Shown here piece after piece: positions 1 through 9,621 of a stretch of DNA of 64,000 nt. The DNA lies in the NCBI GenBank assembly GCA_910579215.1, contig CAJTTN010000005.1, forward strand, positions 53,358 through 117,357. The letters run 5' to 3'. The notes beneath the pieces were generated by a model that saw only the letters and a list, made by a program, of their open reading frames with translations, made no database searches and was not told the DNA's origin. Position numbers and translations under genes: made by a program. This DNA is from an uncultured Anaeroplasmataceae bacterium. GTDB lineage: Bacteria; Bacillota_I; Bacilli_A; Acholeplasmatales; Anaeroplasmataceae. Position 1 is the stretch's first letter, and every line of letters starts with the position of its first letter.

Positions 1-588
1 AGCAGAGGCTCCAGCATTTAATAGATAGGAATGACAGTCTAATGAATCTAAGTATTCCTTTGCTTTGCTTGTTGCAAAGCCCTTTGCAACTCCACCTAAA
101 TCTATATTCCCCTCACCAATAAGCTTAGCATGTAGACCCTCTATCAGAATATCCGTTTCATTCATAATAGAAAGCTCAGATGCTATTATCGCATCTTTAG
201 GTAGTTTCTTATCCTCTAATGCCTGTTTCCATAAACGGGATAATCTTCCAATACATGGATTAAAGAAACCATCTGTATCCTTTTGCATTTCTATACTAAA
301 TTCTAGCAATTCCTTTAATTCAAAGGAGATTTCAGCCTCTCTTTTTTCATTTAGATCATAAACAGTACAAATCCCATTTCCTCTATGATAATCATCTGCA
401 ACATTTTCATATTTTTTATATATACTCTCTACATTCTTAGCAAGCTCTTTACTTTGTTCTGTATCATAAAAGGTAATAGTTATAACTGTATCCATCGCAT
501 AAAATGTATATTGTTCTTGAACAATAGCTTTTGAACAGGAAGCGGCAATGAAAAGCAAAAATACTATTATAAAACTTAACCTTTTCAT
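1..588 (-). CDS. apbE: FAD:protein FMN transferase (ApbE family) lipoprotein, 3' end outside window
   Basis: The frame is open from the ATG at 588 to the window edge, giving 196 residues of the N-terminal part. It starts with a lipoprotein signal (MKRLSFIIVFLLFIAASC), preceded by GAGGAAG. Family motifs are visible: YAMDTVITIT near the mature N-terminus, FNPCIGRLSRLW in the middle, and IDLGGVAKGFA followed by LLNAGAS near the edge, the last being the flavin/Mg region. ApbE enzymes transfer FMN from FAD to a Thr of target proteins on the outer face of the membrane; the usual targets in Rnf-bearing Firmicutes are RnfD and RnfG, both encoded at 57.6-59.3 kb. Family is sure; the link to those targets is inference. 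Divergent from the pectate lyase gene. Confidence 0.9.
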   Translation of the reverse strand, partial: MKRLSFIIVFLLFIAASCSKAIVQEQYTFYAMDTVITITFYDTEQSKELAKNVESIYKKYENVADDYHRGNGICTVYDLNEKREAEISFELKELLEFSIEMQKDTDGFFNPCIGRLSRLWKQALEDKKLPKDAIIASELSIMNETDILIEGLHAKLIGEGNIDLGGVAKGFATSKAKEYLDSLDCHSYLLNAGASA

Positions 589-757
589 CAAGAACACTTC
601 CTCTCATAATTATAAATTATACAATAATATATCCTAAAAATAAAGAAAAGCCTTATTTATTTCACAATAAAGGTATGAAAATAGCTTTCACTAGTAAATA
701 ATTATTTCATCTTAAATTTTAATATGATAAAATATAAACTGCGAAAAGGAAGATATT

Positions 758-3700
758 ATGAAAAAAGGATTGTTATTTTTATTATTATTTATTGGGCTAA
801 TATTTGTTTCTTGTTCAACAAAAACAACAGAATACACAATTACCTATCATGTTGATACAAATGAAAATACGGTTACAGCTATTACATATGCCAAGGATTT
901 TATACTTGAAAAAACAAACCTTCCTTCTGCTACTAAAGAAGGATATGGTATAGCGGGCTGGTATGTAGACTCTAATTATACAACACAGGTGAAATTTCCA
1001 TATACCGTAACGAAGGATGAATATTTCTATGCAAAATGGGCAAAGCTTCATAAGGTTAGCTTTAGCGTAAATGGAACCATCTTCTCTACGGAAGAGGTAA
1101 TGGATGAGCATACATTAAGTAGAAAAGATGCACCAACTATAGAGGGCGGAACCTTTATAAATTGGTATGTAGATTCTGTATGTCAAATTCCATATGATTT
1201 CGAAAGTAAGGTTTACTCAGATTTCACTTTATATGCTAAATATGAAATGGAAACCTTTACTGTTAGCTTTATGGATGATACTTCTTTATTAGAAAAACAA
1301 ATTGTATCTTACAAAGAAAATGCTAAAGTACCAGATGCTCCTAAAAAAGAAGGGTTCATATTTAAAGGATGGTCTATTCATGAAGATACCTTTGAAGAAT
1401 TTAATTTCAATACCCCTATTACAAAAAATATAGTTCTTTATGCTTACTTTGAAGATGGAAAGCAAAATCTACATTCCGTGACTTTATGGATTGATGGTAT
1501 AAAAACAATAGTAGAAATAGAAGATGGAAAAACTCTAGAAAATATCAAGCTACCTGAGAAGGAGGGTTATCTTCTTAAGCGCTTATATTTAGATGAAAAT
1601 AAAACCATCTCCTTTGATTGGACTTCAAAAATAACTGAAGATATCATATTATATGGCTCCTTTGAGGTTTTAACCTACTCTATAGAATTTATCGTAGACG
1701 AAGCTGTATTTTATACAACTACTGCTTCATTTAATACTACAATTTCTTCTATAACAGCGCCAGATAAAAAAGGGTATATCTTTAAGGGATGGTCTACATC
1801 TAATACGGAATATACTGCATTTGATTTTAATAGTACCATTCATTCTAATTTAAAGCTTTATGCGTTTTATGAAATACAAACCTTTACTATTAGATACTAT
1901 GACAAAGCAAATCTACTTCTAGAAGCAACCGTAAACTTTAATCAAACTGCTGAAAATAAGAGCGCTCCTGTAAAAGAGGGATTTACCTTTAAAGGGTGGT
2001 CTTTAAAAAAGGATGTTTTTGAAGCTTACGATTTTTCAGCTCCTGTAACAAAGGATATTACTCTGTATGCTTATTACGTTGCAAATGAATATACTGTTAA
2101 ATTTATAAATGAGGGAGAAGAATACTACTCCTGCTCAGCACCATATAATACAACCATTCTATTCCCAGATGCTCCTATAAAAAATGGATATGTTTTCAAG
2201 GGATGGTCTACTAGTAATATAGAATATATTGCCTTTACAAAAGATACGCTTGTAAAACAAGATATAATCTTATATGCATTCTTTACGGAGGAAATTATTG
2301 TTACCTTCATAGTAGATGGAATAGAAACTTTAGTCAAAGTAGGGTTGGGAGAGCTAATAGAACTGCCAGAATCTCCAAAGAAGGAGGGCTTCCAGTTCCT
2401 TGGCTGGTATTTAGAGGAAGATAAATTTGATTTTTCAACACCAATTTTAGAAAATTTAACTCTTGTTGCTAAATTCAGTGAAATTCAAATTGACTTAAAG
2501 TCATGTGGAGGATATAGCGAAGGATTCTATTTTGAAGCTACTCCAGTCCCTAATTCCTCTATAGCTGATTATGTTGTAACGTATCGCAAAAAGAATACGA
2601 CTACTTGGTCTAAGGTGGATGATGCTTTAATACGATTGGAAAACAATTTAATTCGTTGTGATGCTGTTGGGTTAGCGGCAGGAGAGTATGAGGTTAACAT
2701 TGAGGTACTTGAAAAAAAGGTGGATTTTACCTGTACAGTTTCTTCCTATGACAGATCAGGATATGCTCATTTTAAAGCTTCTTCTGGTATCGGAGCCTAT
2801 AATAACGATGGAAGCTTAAAAGCTAATGCTGTTGTTGTATATGTTACTGATCAAAATAAAAACACGGTAACTGCAAAAATCGGTTCAAATACTTATACAG
2901 GATTATCAGAAATACTTCAAAAACAAAATGGAAAAATACCTGTAGTAATTCGCATTATCGGTACCATTAACGCAGCAACCTGGAATAAAATTGATTATAA
3001 AATAAATGGAGTTACTTCTATTACTCCTAATCAGGTTGTTGGAGCAAACCAAAAGCCTTTATCCTTAAAGACTTATGATGAGAGCGAATTAATCTCAGGA
3101 GGATTTAATGATTTTTCAAATGATATTCAATCAGGAATTACAAAATTAAATGGACTAACAAATAAAATTAAATATGATCCTTCTAAGGAAGAATTTGATT
3201 CCTATTATAATATGTTAGATATTAGTGGTGCTAAAAATGTAACTATAGAGGGGATAGGAACTACTGCAAAATTATATCAATGGGGTTTCACTTGGAAAAA
3301 TTGCTCATCTATAGAAATTCGCAATTTAACCTTTGATGATTACACAGAGGATGCTTGTAGCTTTGAGGGTAGTGATGATTCAACTACACTTGATGGATTT
3401 ACAACAGGACATATTTGGATTCATCATAACACCTTTAATGAGGGAAAAAATAATTGGGATGTTTGTAATGAACAGGATAAGCATGAGGGAGATGGTGCTA
3501 CCGATTTTAAAAAGAATGCCTACATAACCGTTGCCTATAATCATTATTATAAGAACCACAAAACAGGGCTAGTTGGGGGATCTGATTCTCAGCATACTGC
3601 ATGCGTAACCTTCCATCATAACTTCTATGACCAATGTAGTAGTAGACTACCTTTAGGTAGACAAGCAAATATGCATATGTATAATAACTATTATTATAAG

Positions 3701-4690
3701 TCCTCTGGAACAAATATGTCTATTCGAGCAAACGGATATGCTTTAGTAGAAAATTGCGTATTTGAAGAGGTGAACAATCCGTTTGAAGTTAAGGCTACAG
3801 CTGCTATTAAGTCTTACAACAATATACTTACAGGCTGTAAAGGATTAAATCAAGCAACAGTTGTAAACTCTAGAACTGAAGCTGTAGAAAATTCTAATAT
3901 ATATGGAACAGATTTTGATACGAATGCTTCTATCTTCTACTATGATGCAACAAATAAGACTTCTAAAGTTTCCATTTTACATGAGACTTCCAAGGTTAAA
4001 GAATACTGTAAGCTTTATGCTGGTGCACTTAAAAATAGTGCTACAAATCCTGGTGGTTCTTCTGGTTCAAATCCTAATCCAACTCCACCAGAAGAAACAG
4101 GAACATGGGAAACAATTTTTAAGGATGATTTTTCTTCCTCATCAATTATAACTCATACTTCAAATGGATCTATACCAACTGAACAGGGATTTTATTATAC
4201 TTATACTACTGGAGGCAATCAAGAATTAAATCATATAGCTGTAAGCAATGGAGTTTTAAATATCAATGATACTTCTGATGTTGCAACCACCTATGGATAC
4301 TATATCATTGGATCCTCCTATACAGCTAAAAAGGTGAGAATTTCCTTAGATTTCACACCTCAAACATCTAATGGTAAATGGACACCCATACACTTTTTAG
4401 ATGGTCAACAGAATTTAGGAATACGTACTGATGCAGATAAGGTTTTAGGCTATACAATAGATGCTGGAGTTACAAATGTTAAAATCTTGTCTTCTGCGAT
4501 GAGTGCAAAAACAATGTATCATATTGAGCTACTCATAGATTTTACAACAAAAACTACTGTAGTAAAAATAGATACTTCGTCTATGGAAATAACAGGATAT
4601 GCTCCTGAGATTCAAGGAATAATGTTTCAAACTGCTACAGCGATACGTTCATTTATAATAGATAATTTACATATTGAAACGTTTAATTAA
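758..4690 (+). CDS. Surface lipoprotein: eight InlB-type repeats plus PL1 pectate lyase
   Basis: The 1310-residue protein starts with a lipoprotein signal ending FVSC, so it should be anchored to the outer membrane face. Residues about 25-590 are eight degenerate copies of a 65-70 residue InlB/Listeria-Bacteroides repeat (EGFxFKGW...LYAxF). Residues about 700-1090 are a right-handed parallel beta-helix pectate lyase of family PL1: W887-I-H-H-N891, the HEGDGATDFKK stretch, VTFHHNFYDQ and R963-LPLGR968, where the catalytic arginine lies. After a Gly/Pro/Ser linker, about 1120-1310 looks like a beta-sandwich (laminin-G/concanavalin type) possibly binding carbohydrate. It would cleave polygalacturonate at the cell surface; uxuA/uxuB at 61-63 kb handle hexuronates. 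Start supported by AAGGAAG ahead of ATG. Substrate within PL1 is inferred. Confidence 0.88.
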   Translation: MKKGLLFLLLFIGLIFVSCSTKTTEYTITYHVDTNENTVTAITYAKDFILEKTNLPSATKEGYGIAGWYVDSNYTTQVKFPYTVTKDEYFYAKWAKLHKVSFSVNGTIFSTEEVMDEHTLSRKDAPTIEGGTFINWYVDSVCQIPYDFESKVYSDFTLYAKYEMETFTVSFMDDTSLLEKQIVSYKENAKVPDAPKKEGFIFKGWSIHEDTFEEFNFNTPITKNIVLYAYFEDGKQNLHSVTLWIDGIKTIVEIEDGKTLENIKLPEKEGYLLKRLYLDENKTISFDWTSKITEDIILYGSFEVLTYSIEFIVDEAVFYTTTASFNTTISSITAPDKKGYIFKGWSTSNTEYTAFDFNSTIHSNLKLYAFYEIQTFTIRYYDKANLLLEATVNFNQTAENKSAPVKEGFTFKGWSLKKDVFEAYDFSAPVTKDITLYAYYVANEYTVKFINEGEEYYSCSAPYNTTILFPDAPIKNGYVFKGWSTSNIEYIAFTKDTLVKQDIILYAFFTEEIIVTFIVDGIETLVKVGLGELIELPESPKKEGFQFLGWYLEEDKFDFSTPILENLTLVAKFSEIQIDLKSCGGYSEGFYFEATPVPNSSIADYVVTYRKKNTTTWSKVDDALIRLENNLIRCDAVGLAAGEYEVNIEVLEKKVDFTCTVSSYDRSGYAHFKASSGIGAYNNDGSLKANAVVVYVTDQNKNTVTAKIGSNTYTGLSEILQKQNGKIPVVIRIIGTINAATWNKIDYKINGVTSITPNQVVGANQKPLSLKTYDESELISGGFNDFSNDIQSGITKLNGLTNKIKYDPSKEEFDSYYNMLDISGAKNVTIEGIGTTAKLYQWGFTWKNCSSIEIRNLTFDDYTEDACSFEGSDDSTTLDGFTTGHIWIHHNTFNEGKNNWDVCNEQDKHEGDGATDFKKNAYITVAYNHYYKNHKTGLVGGSDSQHTACVTFHHNFYDQCSSRLPLGRQANMHMYNNYYYKSSGTNMSIRANGYALVENCVFEEVNNPFEVKATAAIKSYNNILTGCKGLNQATVVNSRTEAVENSNIYGTDFDTNASIFYYDATNKTSKVSILHETSKVKEYCKLYAGALKNSATNPGGSSGSNPNPTPPEETGTWETIFKDDFSSSSIITHTSNGSIPTEQGFYYTYTTGGNQELNHIAVSNGVLNINDTSDVATTYGYYIIGSSYTAKKVRISLDFTPQTSNGKWTPIHFLDGQQNLGIRTDADKVLGYTIDAGVTNVKILSSAMSAKTMYHIELLIDFTTKTTVVKIDTSSMEITGYAPEIQGIMFQTATAIRSFIIDNLHIETFN

Positions 4691-4694
4691 ACAA

Positions 4695-4737
4695 AAAAAA
4701 GAGTTTATCCATTGGAAACCTAGATAAACTCTTTTTT
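4695..4737. terminator. Bidirectional intrinsic terminator
   Basis: A near-perfect hairpin pairs 4695-4709 with 4723-4737 (core GAGTTTATC / GATAAACTC), flanked by A-run and T-run so that it can stop both the pectate lyase transcript and the converging cardiolipin synthase transcript. Confidence 0.85.
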
Positions 4738-4744
4738 ATTACCT

Positions 4745-6283
4745 TTAAAAGAGAGGTGCAAATAGATAAAGAATATAAGCAACTAATCTTTGCCATAGGG
4801 ATCTTTTTTTCCATTCTTCATAGGTAATTTGACGACTTTCTGCACAAGCCTTTAAAAAATCATTTTGCATATTTTTAATTTCTTCATCTAATAGAACTAA
4901 AGCTCCACACTCATAATGTAAAAATAAGCTTCTATAATCCATATTAATTGTACCAATAAAAGCATATTTATTATCTACAATAATATTTTTAGCATGGTTA
5001 AATCCTTTTGAATATTCGTAAATTTTTCCTCCTGCTGTTAATATATCTCTATAATTCGAACGAGCCAAATAAAAGGCTGTTTTTTTATCTGGTATGCCTG
5101 GCATTAGAATTCTAACATCGACTCCACTTTTTGCTGCTAATACTATATTTTCTAACATATTACTATCTAAAACTAAGTATGGTGTAGAGATATACAAGGT
5201 TTTATCCGCACCTGTTATTAAAGAACGAAATACATCATAGCTAATATTTTTTTGATTTGATGGCCCATCGCCAAAGGGTAATATAAAGCTTGAGTTTCTA
5301 GAAATTCCTGTATCCATATAATAGTTTTCTAAAGGTAAAATTTCTTGTGTTGACATATACCACATTTCTGTAAATAATGCAATAAATGTAGTAACTGCAT
5401 CTCCATAATATTTACCACAATTATCTCTCCAAAAGCCAAAGCGTTCTTTCATATGAACATACTCATCTGCAAAATTATCTCCACCGCAATAGGCTATTTT
5501 ACCATCAATGATTGTTATTTTGCGATGATCACGATAATTAAAAGCTGGATTAATGTTTAATCCTAAAGGATTATAATTCGTAATTTGACAGTTTGGAATA
5601 TTGGTTATTCTTTTCAATGTCTTAGTTTTTAAAGTAGCCTTAGATCCTAAGTCGTCATATATAATTTTTATTTCTACTCCTGCTTCACCCTTTTGTTCTA
5701 AGATAGGTAAAAGCTTTGAAAGAAGATACCCATCTCCAATAATAAAGGTTTCTATAAAAATATATTTTTCTGCCTGCTTAATTTCTAAAAGCATATCCTC
5801 AAACTTTTCCTTACCATCACGTAAAAATGTATAAACTGTATTTTTATAAACTGGATAATCATCCTTCAAAACTCTCGCAAATTTTAAAGCCTTAGAATCT
5901 AATAATCCAAGTTCATCTATAACACCATTATCAAAGGAATACTTTTTCATTTCTGAGTAGAATTTTTTTTGTTTTCTGCGAGGGAGCCTTCTACTAGAGG
6001 AATTTAACATATAAAGAAGCGTAAATGGCAATGGCAATAACATAATTAGGATAGACCATGTCAGCTTATAACTTGTTAAAATTGGCTTATGGATAATATG
6101 CATGACCACAATAAAACCAATACATTCAATAACCAAATATAAAACGATATTCAATTGATTATAAAAATTTATTTGAAACATTAAAGTAAATAAATAAATT
6201 TGAATAGCAAACACAAAAAGTGTAATACATAAGGTAACTATTCTTTTCCATATTGGTAAACTACGTCTTTCGTTTTGCGTCAT
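4745..6283 (-). CDS. cls: Cardiolipin synthase (phospholipase D superfamily)
   Basis: The 512-residue length is typical of bacterial ClsA. Two or three hydrophobic N-terminal segments (about 12-35, 42-62, 72-92) anchor it in the membrane. Two HKD catalytic motifs are intact: H253-R-K255 to D260 and H430-A-K432 to D437. The enzyme condenses two phosphatidylglycerols to cardiolipin plus glycerol. It lies 21 nt downstream of a histidine kinase gene on the same strand and may share its transcript, which would tie membrane composition to that two-component system; the link is inference. No missing key residue was seen. Confidence 0.93.
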   Translation of the reverse strand: MTQNERRSLPIWKRIVTLCITLFVFAIQIYLFTLMFQINFYNQLNIVLYLVIECIGFIVVMHIIHKPILTSYKLTWSILIMLLPLPFTLLYMLNSSSRRLPRRKQKKFYSEMKKYSFDNGVIDELGLLDSKALKFARVLKDDYPVYKNTVYTFLRDGKEKFEDMLLEIKQAEKYIFIETFIIGDGYLLSKLLPILEQKGEAGVEIKIIYDDLGSKATLKTKTLKRITNIPNCQITNYNPLGLNINPAFNYRDHRKITIIDGKIAYCGGDNFADEYVHMKERFGFWRDNCGKYYGDAVTTFIALFTEMWYMSTQEILPLENYYMDTGISRNSSFILPFGDGPSNQKNISYDVFRSLITGADKTLYISTPYLVLDSNMLENIVLAAKSGVDVRILMPGIPDKKTAFYLARSNYRDILTAGGKIYEYSKGFNHAKNIIVDNKYAFIGTINMDYRSLFLHYECGALVLLDEEIKNMQNDFLKACAESRQITYEEWKKRSLWQRLVAYILYLFAPLF

Positions 6284-6304
6284 TACCCTTCACCTCCTAT
6301 AGCT

Positions 6305-7591
6305 TTACTTTGTTATAATAAAGGAAACTCCTATAGACTCATTCTTTACAATCAGCTTCATCCCAAAGAAATCCACTGTTTTTTGAACTATAGACATTCC
6401 CAATCCAAATTCTCCTTTACTTCCTTTTTCATAAGGCTTAAAAGAATGTTTTATAAATTGCTCATCTATATGCTCTCCATCATTATATATTCTTAACCGA
6501 TCTTTTTTTAAAATGACCTTTATTTTTGATTTTGCATATCGTTTTGCATTATCTATTATATTATCTACAACCGTAAAATAATTCTCACGATAGCCTTTAA
6601 AGAAGATATCCTCTGTCAAATCAAGTTCAATTTCTAACTCTGTTTGGAACTTATAGCCCATGACAACCTCTTCAATGACCTCCTTCATATCTACATCCTC
6701 AAATTCATGATCCTTTTGTAAATATTCCAAGGAATTGTATTGAAGAAGTCGATTAACTTTATGCTTTAAAATTTCTGCCTGAGAAATAATAATACGGCTA
6801 CTCTCTTCATCTGCCATTCCATCTTGCTGAGCTTCTGCATAGGACTTGATAACGGCAATAGGCGTTTTGAAATCATGACTCATATTTTGAAGCATTTCTT
6901 GCTTCTGCTTTTCACTTTCCTGTATCTCCACTCTCATAGTCTCAATAGTACGAGATAGCTCTCCAATCTCATCTAAGGCAGCATCTTGATAAGATACATT
7001 ATAGCCATTAGAAGGAAGGCTTAAAATATGATTTTGTAATCGATGTAGTCTCTTCGTAAATTGATTACTCCAAAGGACGATACAAATAATTGCTAAACAA
7101 ACGATGATAATAAATACTAAAATAATTTGTAACGAAACTGTATTCGATAGATTATGAACAAACAATGAATTTGTAACAATTAAATTGAAGCCTTGTATTC
7201 CTTCTGTAAATGTAACAACATAATAGATAGTCTTATGATCTAAATTAATAATCTTTCTTTTTACTATAGAGGTATCTTTTTGAACTGCAATTGCCTCTTC
7301 AATAATTTTTTCTAATTCCTTAGGACTTAAATAGGAGGTAATATCAGTAGAAGCCATGACAAGTCCACCTCTAACCTTTACAAAGCCTACTTTCATATCG
7401 TCAAAATCCACATTAGGATCCTGTGTATGGGCATTTAAAAGTGCAGAATAGGTAATTAGACGAGAATAGGTTTCTTGTTCAGCAACATCCTTTAAACGAA
7501 TTAAGGTAATGGATGTGAAAGAAACTGCAGATATGATTAAAATAAAGGTAAATAAAATAGCAATTTGACCTGAGATAGATAATTTTTTCAT
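6305..7591 (-). CDS. Membrane sensor histidine kinase
   Basis: The 428-residue protein has transmembrane segments at about 9-31 and 155-177 bracketing a 120-residue extracellular sensor region. A HAMP-like segment follows (about 178-230), then a HisKA domain with phospho-acceptor H239 in NMSHDFKTP. The HATPase domain shows the N box (VVDNIIDNAKRY, about 341-352) and the GLGMS glycine box (396-400). It autophosphorylates and passes phosphate to the response regulator just upstream, whose stop overlaps this start as ATGA (7588-7591), indicating translational coupling. The signal sensed is not evident from sequence. Confidence 0.92.
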   Translation of the reverse strand: MKKLSISGQIAILFTFILIISAVSFTSITLIRLKDVAEQETYSRLITYSALLNAHTQDPNVDFDDMKVGFVKVRGGLVMASTDITSYLSPKELEKIIEEAIAVQKDTSIVKRKIINLDHKTIYYVVTFTEGIQGFNLIVTNSLFVHNLSNTVSLQIILVFIIIVCLAIICIVLWSNQFTKRLHRLQNHILSLPSNGYNVSYQDAALDEIGELSRTIETMRVEIQESEKQKQEMLQNMSHDFKTPIAVIKSYAEAQQDGMADEESSRIIISQAEILKHKVNRLLQYNSLEYLQKDHEFEDVDMKEVIEEVVMGYKFQTELEIELDLTEDIFFKGYRENYFTVVDNIIDNAKRYAKSKIKVILKKDRLRIYNDGEHIDEQFIKHSFKPYEKGSKGEFGLGMSIVQKTVDFFGMKLIVKNESIGVSFIITK

Positions 7592-8265
7592 GGAATCAGC
7601 CTATATCCATATCCATAAATTGTTTCTATTTGTAATTCAGGCATTTTAGAACGTAATCTTCTTAACAAATCATCTACAACACGATCACTCCCAAAATAGT
7701 CTTCTCCCCATACGGCATTTAAGATTTGATCTCTAGAAAAAGCCTTACTTGGATTTTCAGCCAAGTATAATAATAGATCATACTCCTTAGAGGTTAAAGA
7801 AACTGGATCATTTTGAAAGGAGACACTTCTTCTATCTTTATCTAAAATATAATTTCCTAATAGTAACAAATTTTTATTTGTTTTAATCGTAGAATTAAAT
7901 TCATAAGTTCTAGCTAAAAGATTTTTCACACGTAACACAAGCTCTCTTATAGAATAGGGCTTAGCTAGGTAATCATCACTCCCCAATTCTAATCCCATAA
8001 TTTTATCGATATCCTGATCTCTTGCTGAAGTAAAAATGACAGGCTTTGTCGGATTTTTCTCTCTAATTTTTTTGATTAAATCATATCCACTTATAATTCC
8101 AGGCAGCATAATATCTAAGATCCATAAATCATAAGCAAACTCTGCATCCTGTAAAGCCTCTTCTCCATTAGAATAAAGCTTTACCTCATATCCCTCTGTA
8201 CAAAGATATTTGAGAACTAGTGCTGCAAGATTTTTTTCATCTTCTACAATTGCAATTTTATACAT
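7588..8265 (-). CDS. OmpR/PhoB-family response regulator
   Basis: The receiver domain occupies residues 1-115, with acidic pocket E8-D9-E10, phospho-acceptor D51 (LDIMLP), T79 and K102 (AKP). A winged-helix DNA-binding domain fills about 125-225 (LTSKEYDLLLYLAENP, then SDRVVDDLLRRLRSK). The GTG three codons upstream (8274) overlaps the AGGTG Shine-Dalgarno, so I choose the ATG at 8265, which has that site six bases upstream. It forms an operon with the kinase. A perfect 14-bp inverted repeat (8321-8358) and AT-rich -10-like stretches lie upstream and are candidates for promoter control. Confidence 0.93.
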   Translation of the reverse strand: MYKIAIVEDEKNLAALVLKYLCTEGYEVKLYSNGEEALQDAEFAYDLWILDIMLPGIISGYDLIKKIREKNPTKPVIFTSARDQDIDKIMGLELGSDDYLAKPYSIRELVLRVKNLLARTYEFNSTIKTNKNLLLLGNYILDKDRRSVSFQNDPVSLTSKEYDLLLYLAENPSKAFSRDQILNAVWGEDYFGSDRVVDDLLRRLRSKMPELQIETIYGYGYRLIP

Positions 8266-8320
8266 TTCAATCACCTACTTAATGTTACTATACTATTATT
8301 ATACTATACTTTTTAATAGG

Positions 8321-8358
8321 GATAAAGGGCAACCTAAATTTTTCGGTTGCCCTTTATC
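8321..8358. repeat. Perfect 14-bp inverted repeat upstream of the response regulator
   Basis: Arms 8321-8334 (GATAAAGGGCAACC) and 8345-8358 (GGTTGCCCTTTATC) are exact reverse complements around a 10-nt AT-rich loop. No T-run follows either arm directly, so it is a weak intrinsic terminator at best for the minus-strand gene ending at 8525. It lies 56 nt upstream of the response-regulator start and could instead be an operator. Role undecided. Confidence 0.7.
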
Positions 8359-8524
8359 TTGGGAGAGTTATAGTTTGCTTATGAAAAAAGTTTCTATCTA
8401 TGTAGGGATATTTAGATAGATACTGTCTTTTAAAGACACCTATAGTATATAATAAGAAAACGTTATGAATATCGCAAAATTATGGGAAATTGTGAAAAAA
8501 TTAAAAATTTAGTTTTTTTTACTA

Positions 8525-9496
8525 TTAATCGTAATATTTTTCCTTTTGGTGAAGCTTTAAACAGTTGTGCTGTTCCATAATGCTGTCCAATTTAACAATA
8601 AGCTTAGAATTTTTAATATGAAATATAAAAGCTCCTATTGCGTATGGAAAAAGAAGTATTTCTGAAAACAAAAGTAAAAGGGTTTTTTTTATCAAGTTGA
8701 ACTGGAAGAAAGGATTCTTATCTTTTGCAACAATACCCTCAATAACTTTATTTTTATTTCTTCCAATATAATAATAATTTCCATAAAATTTAGAATTCGT
8801 CAATTTAATTTTAATTTTTGTTTCACAAAGTAAATCTGAATTTTCTTCTATTTTATAAACATTGTGCTTACGATCTGCTATACTAATTCTAGGAGCTATA
8901 AAAACGTATATTCCATTTAAAATTATGATTACACCAACCGTAATTCCTACCCATCCATTTAATTTTTTTACTTCATTTGGCTGACTAGCAAAGGAGGTAA
9001 TCGCTATGGTTGTAAGAGCTATTGCTGTAAAGGCTGAGCATAAATTTGTCACCTTAATATTTCTGTAATAATGTCCTTTCCCATAAGCATTAAAGCATCC
9101 CTTAATCGCTACTCCAAGCTCTACAAAAGAAACCAATGCTATTAAAATTCCTAGGTATTGTGGATATGTCCTAGCCTCAAACCTTTCAAACAACATGAAT
9201 ATCATATAAATCGTATATTGTACTCCTGCAAGAATTAAAAAGATTCCTACACAATTATTTCTAAACTTAAATGTTCTCCTTTGTGGCTTCGTAGCACCTT
9301 GAAGACATTCCCATCTAGAAAGAAGCATAAAAAGATTAACAACTGCAGTAACAAAAAAAACTGCATTAATTACAAATCCTAAGATCAACTTAATTCCAGC
9401 TAGGATTAAATTAAATAAAATAGAGAATCTCGCATGAAACATTGTGCGCTGCTCAAAGCTGAGACTTCTATATTTTTGAAGCCAATCTCTCATCAT
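8525..9496 (-). CDS. Multi-pass membrane protein of unknown function
   Basis: I do not recognise this 323-residue protein. It has about seven hydrophobic stretches: near 25-60 (two), 85-108, 112-135, 150-172, 180-202, and one near 275-300. A positively charged, probably cytosolic stretch (about 205-270) is rich in Lys and Asn. The start is supported by AAGGAG six bases before the first ATG; a second ATG follows directly. It is flanked by a hairpin on each side and looks monocistronic. No catalytic motif or transporter signature was found. Confidence 0.75.
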   Translation of the reverse strand: MMRDWLQKYRSLSFEQRTMFHARFSILFNLILAGIKLILGFVINAVFFVTAVVNLFMLLSRWECLQGATKPQRRTFKFRNNCVGIFLILAGVQYTIYMIFMLFERFEARTYPQYLGILIALVSFVELGVAIKGCFNAYGKGHYYRNIKVTNLCSAFTAIALTTIAITSFASQPNEVKKLNGWVGITVGVIIILNGIYVFIAPRISIADRKHNVYKIEENSDLLCETKIKIKLTNSKFYGNYYYIGRNKNKVIEGIVAKDKNPFFQFNLIKKTLLLLFSEILLFPYAIGAFIFHIKNSKLIVKLDSIMEQHNCLKLHQKEKYYD

Positions 9497-9591
9497 TTAC
9501 TTCTCCTTATTACCTCCATTATACAATAATACTAAATAATAATCTATCTAATTTTTTAAAGCTTTTTACTCATTTATAAATAATAATAAAA

Positions 9592-9611
9592 CCAGTATAT
9601 TTCTATACTGG
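9592..9611 (-). terminator. Intrinsic terminator after rpoE
   Basis: Read on the minus strand, CCAGTATA pairs with TATACTGG around a four-base loop and is followed by TTTTATTATT. It sits 10 nt past the rpoE stop. Confidence 0.8.
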
Positions 9612-9621
9612 GCTTTGTAAA

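Noticed and set aside
65-361. 98-residue rightward open frame
   Set aside because: It lies opposite the apbE frame, which has clear family motifs; the rightward product has none.
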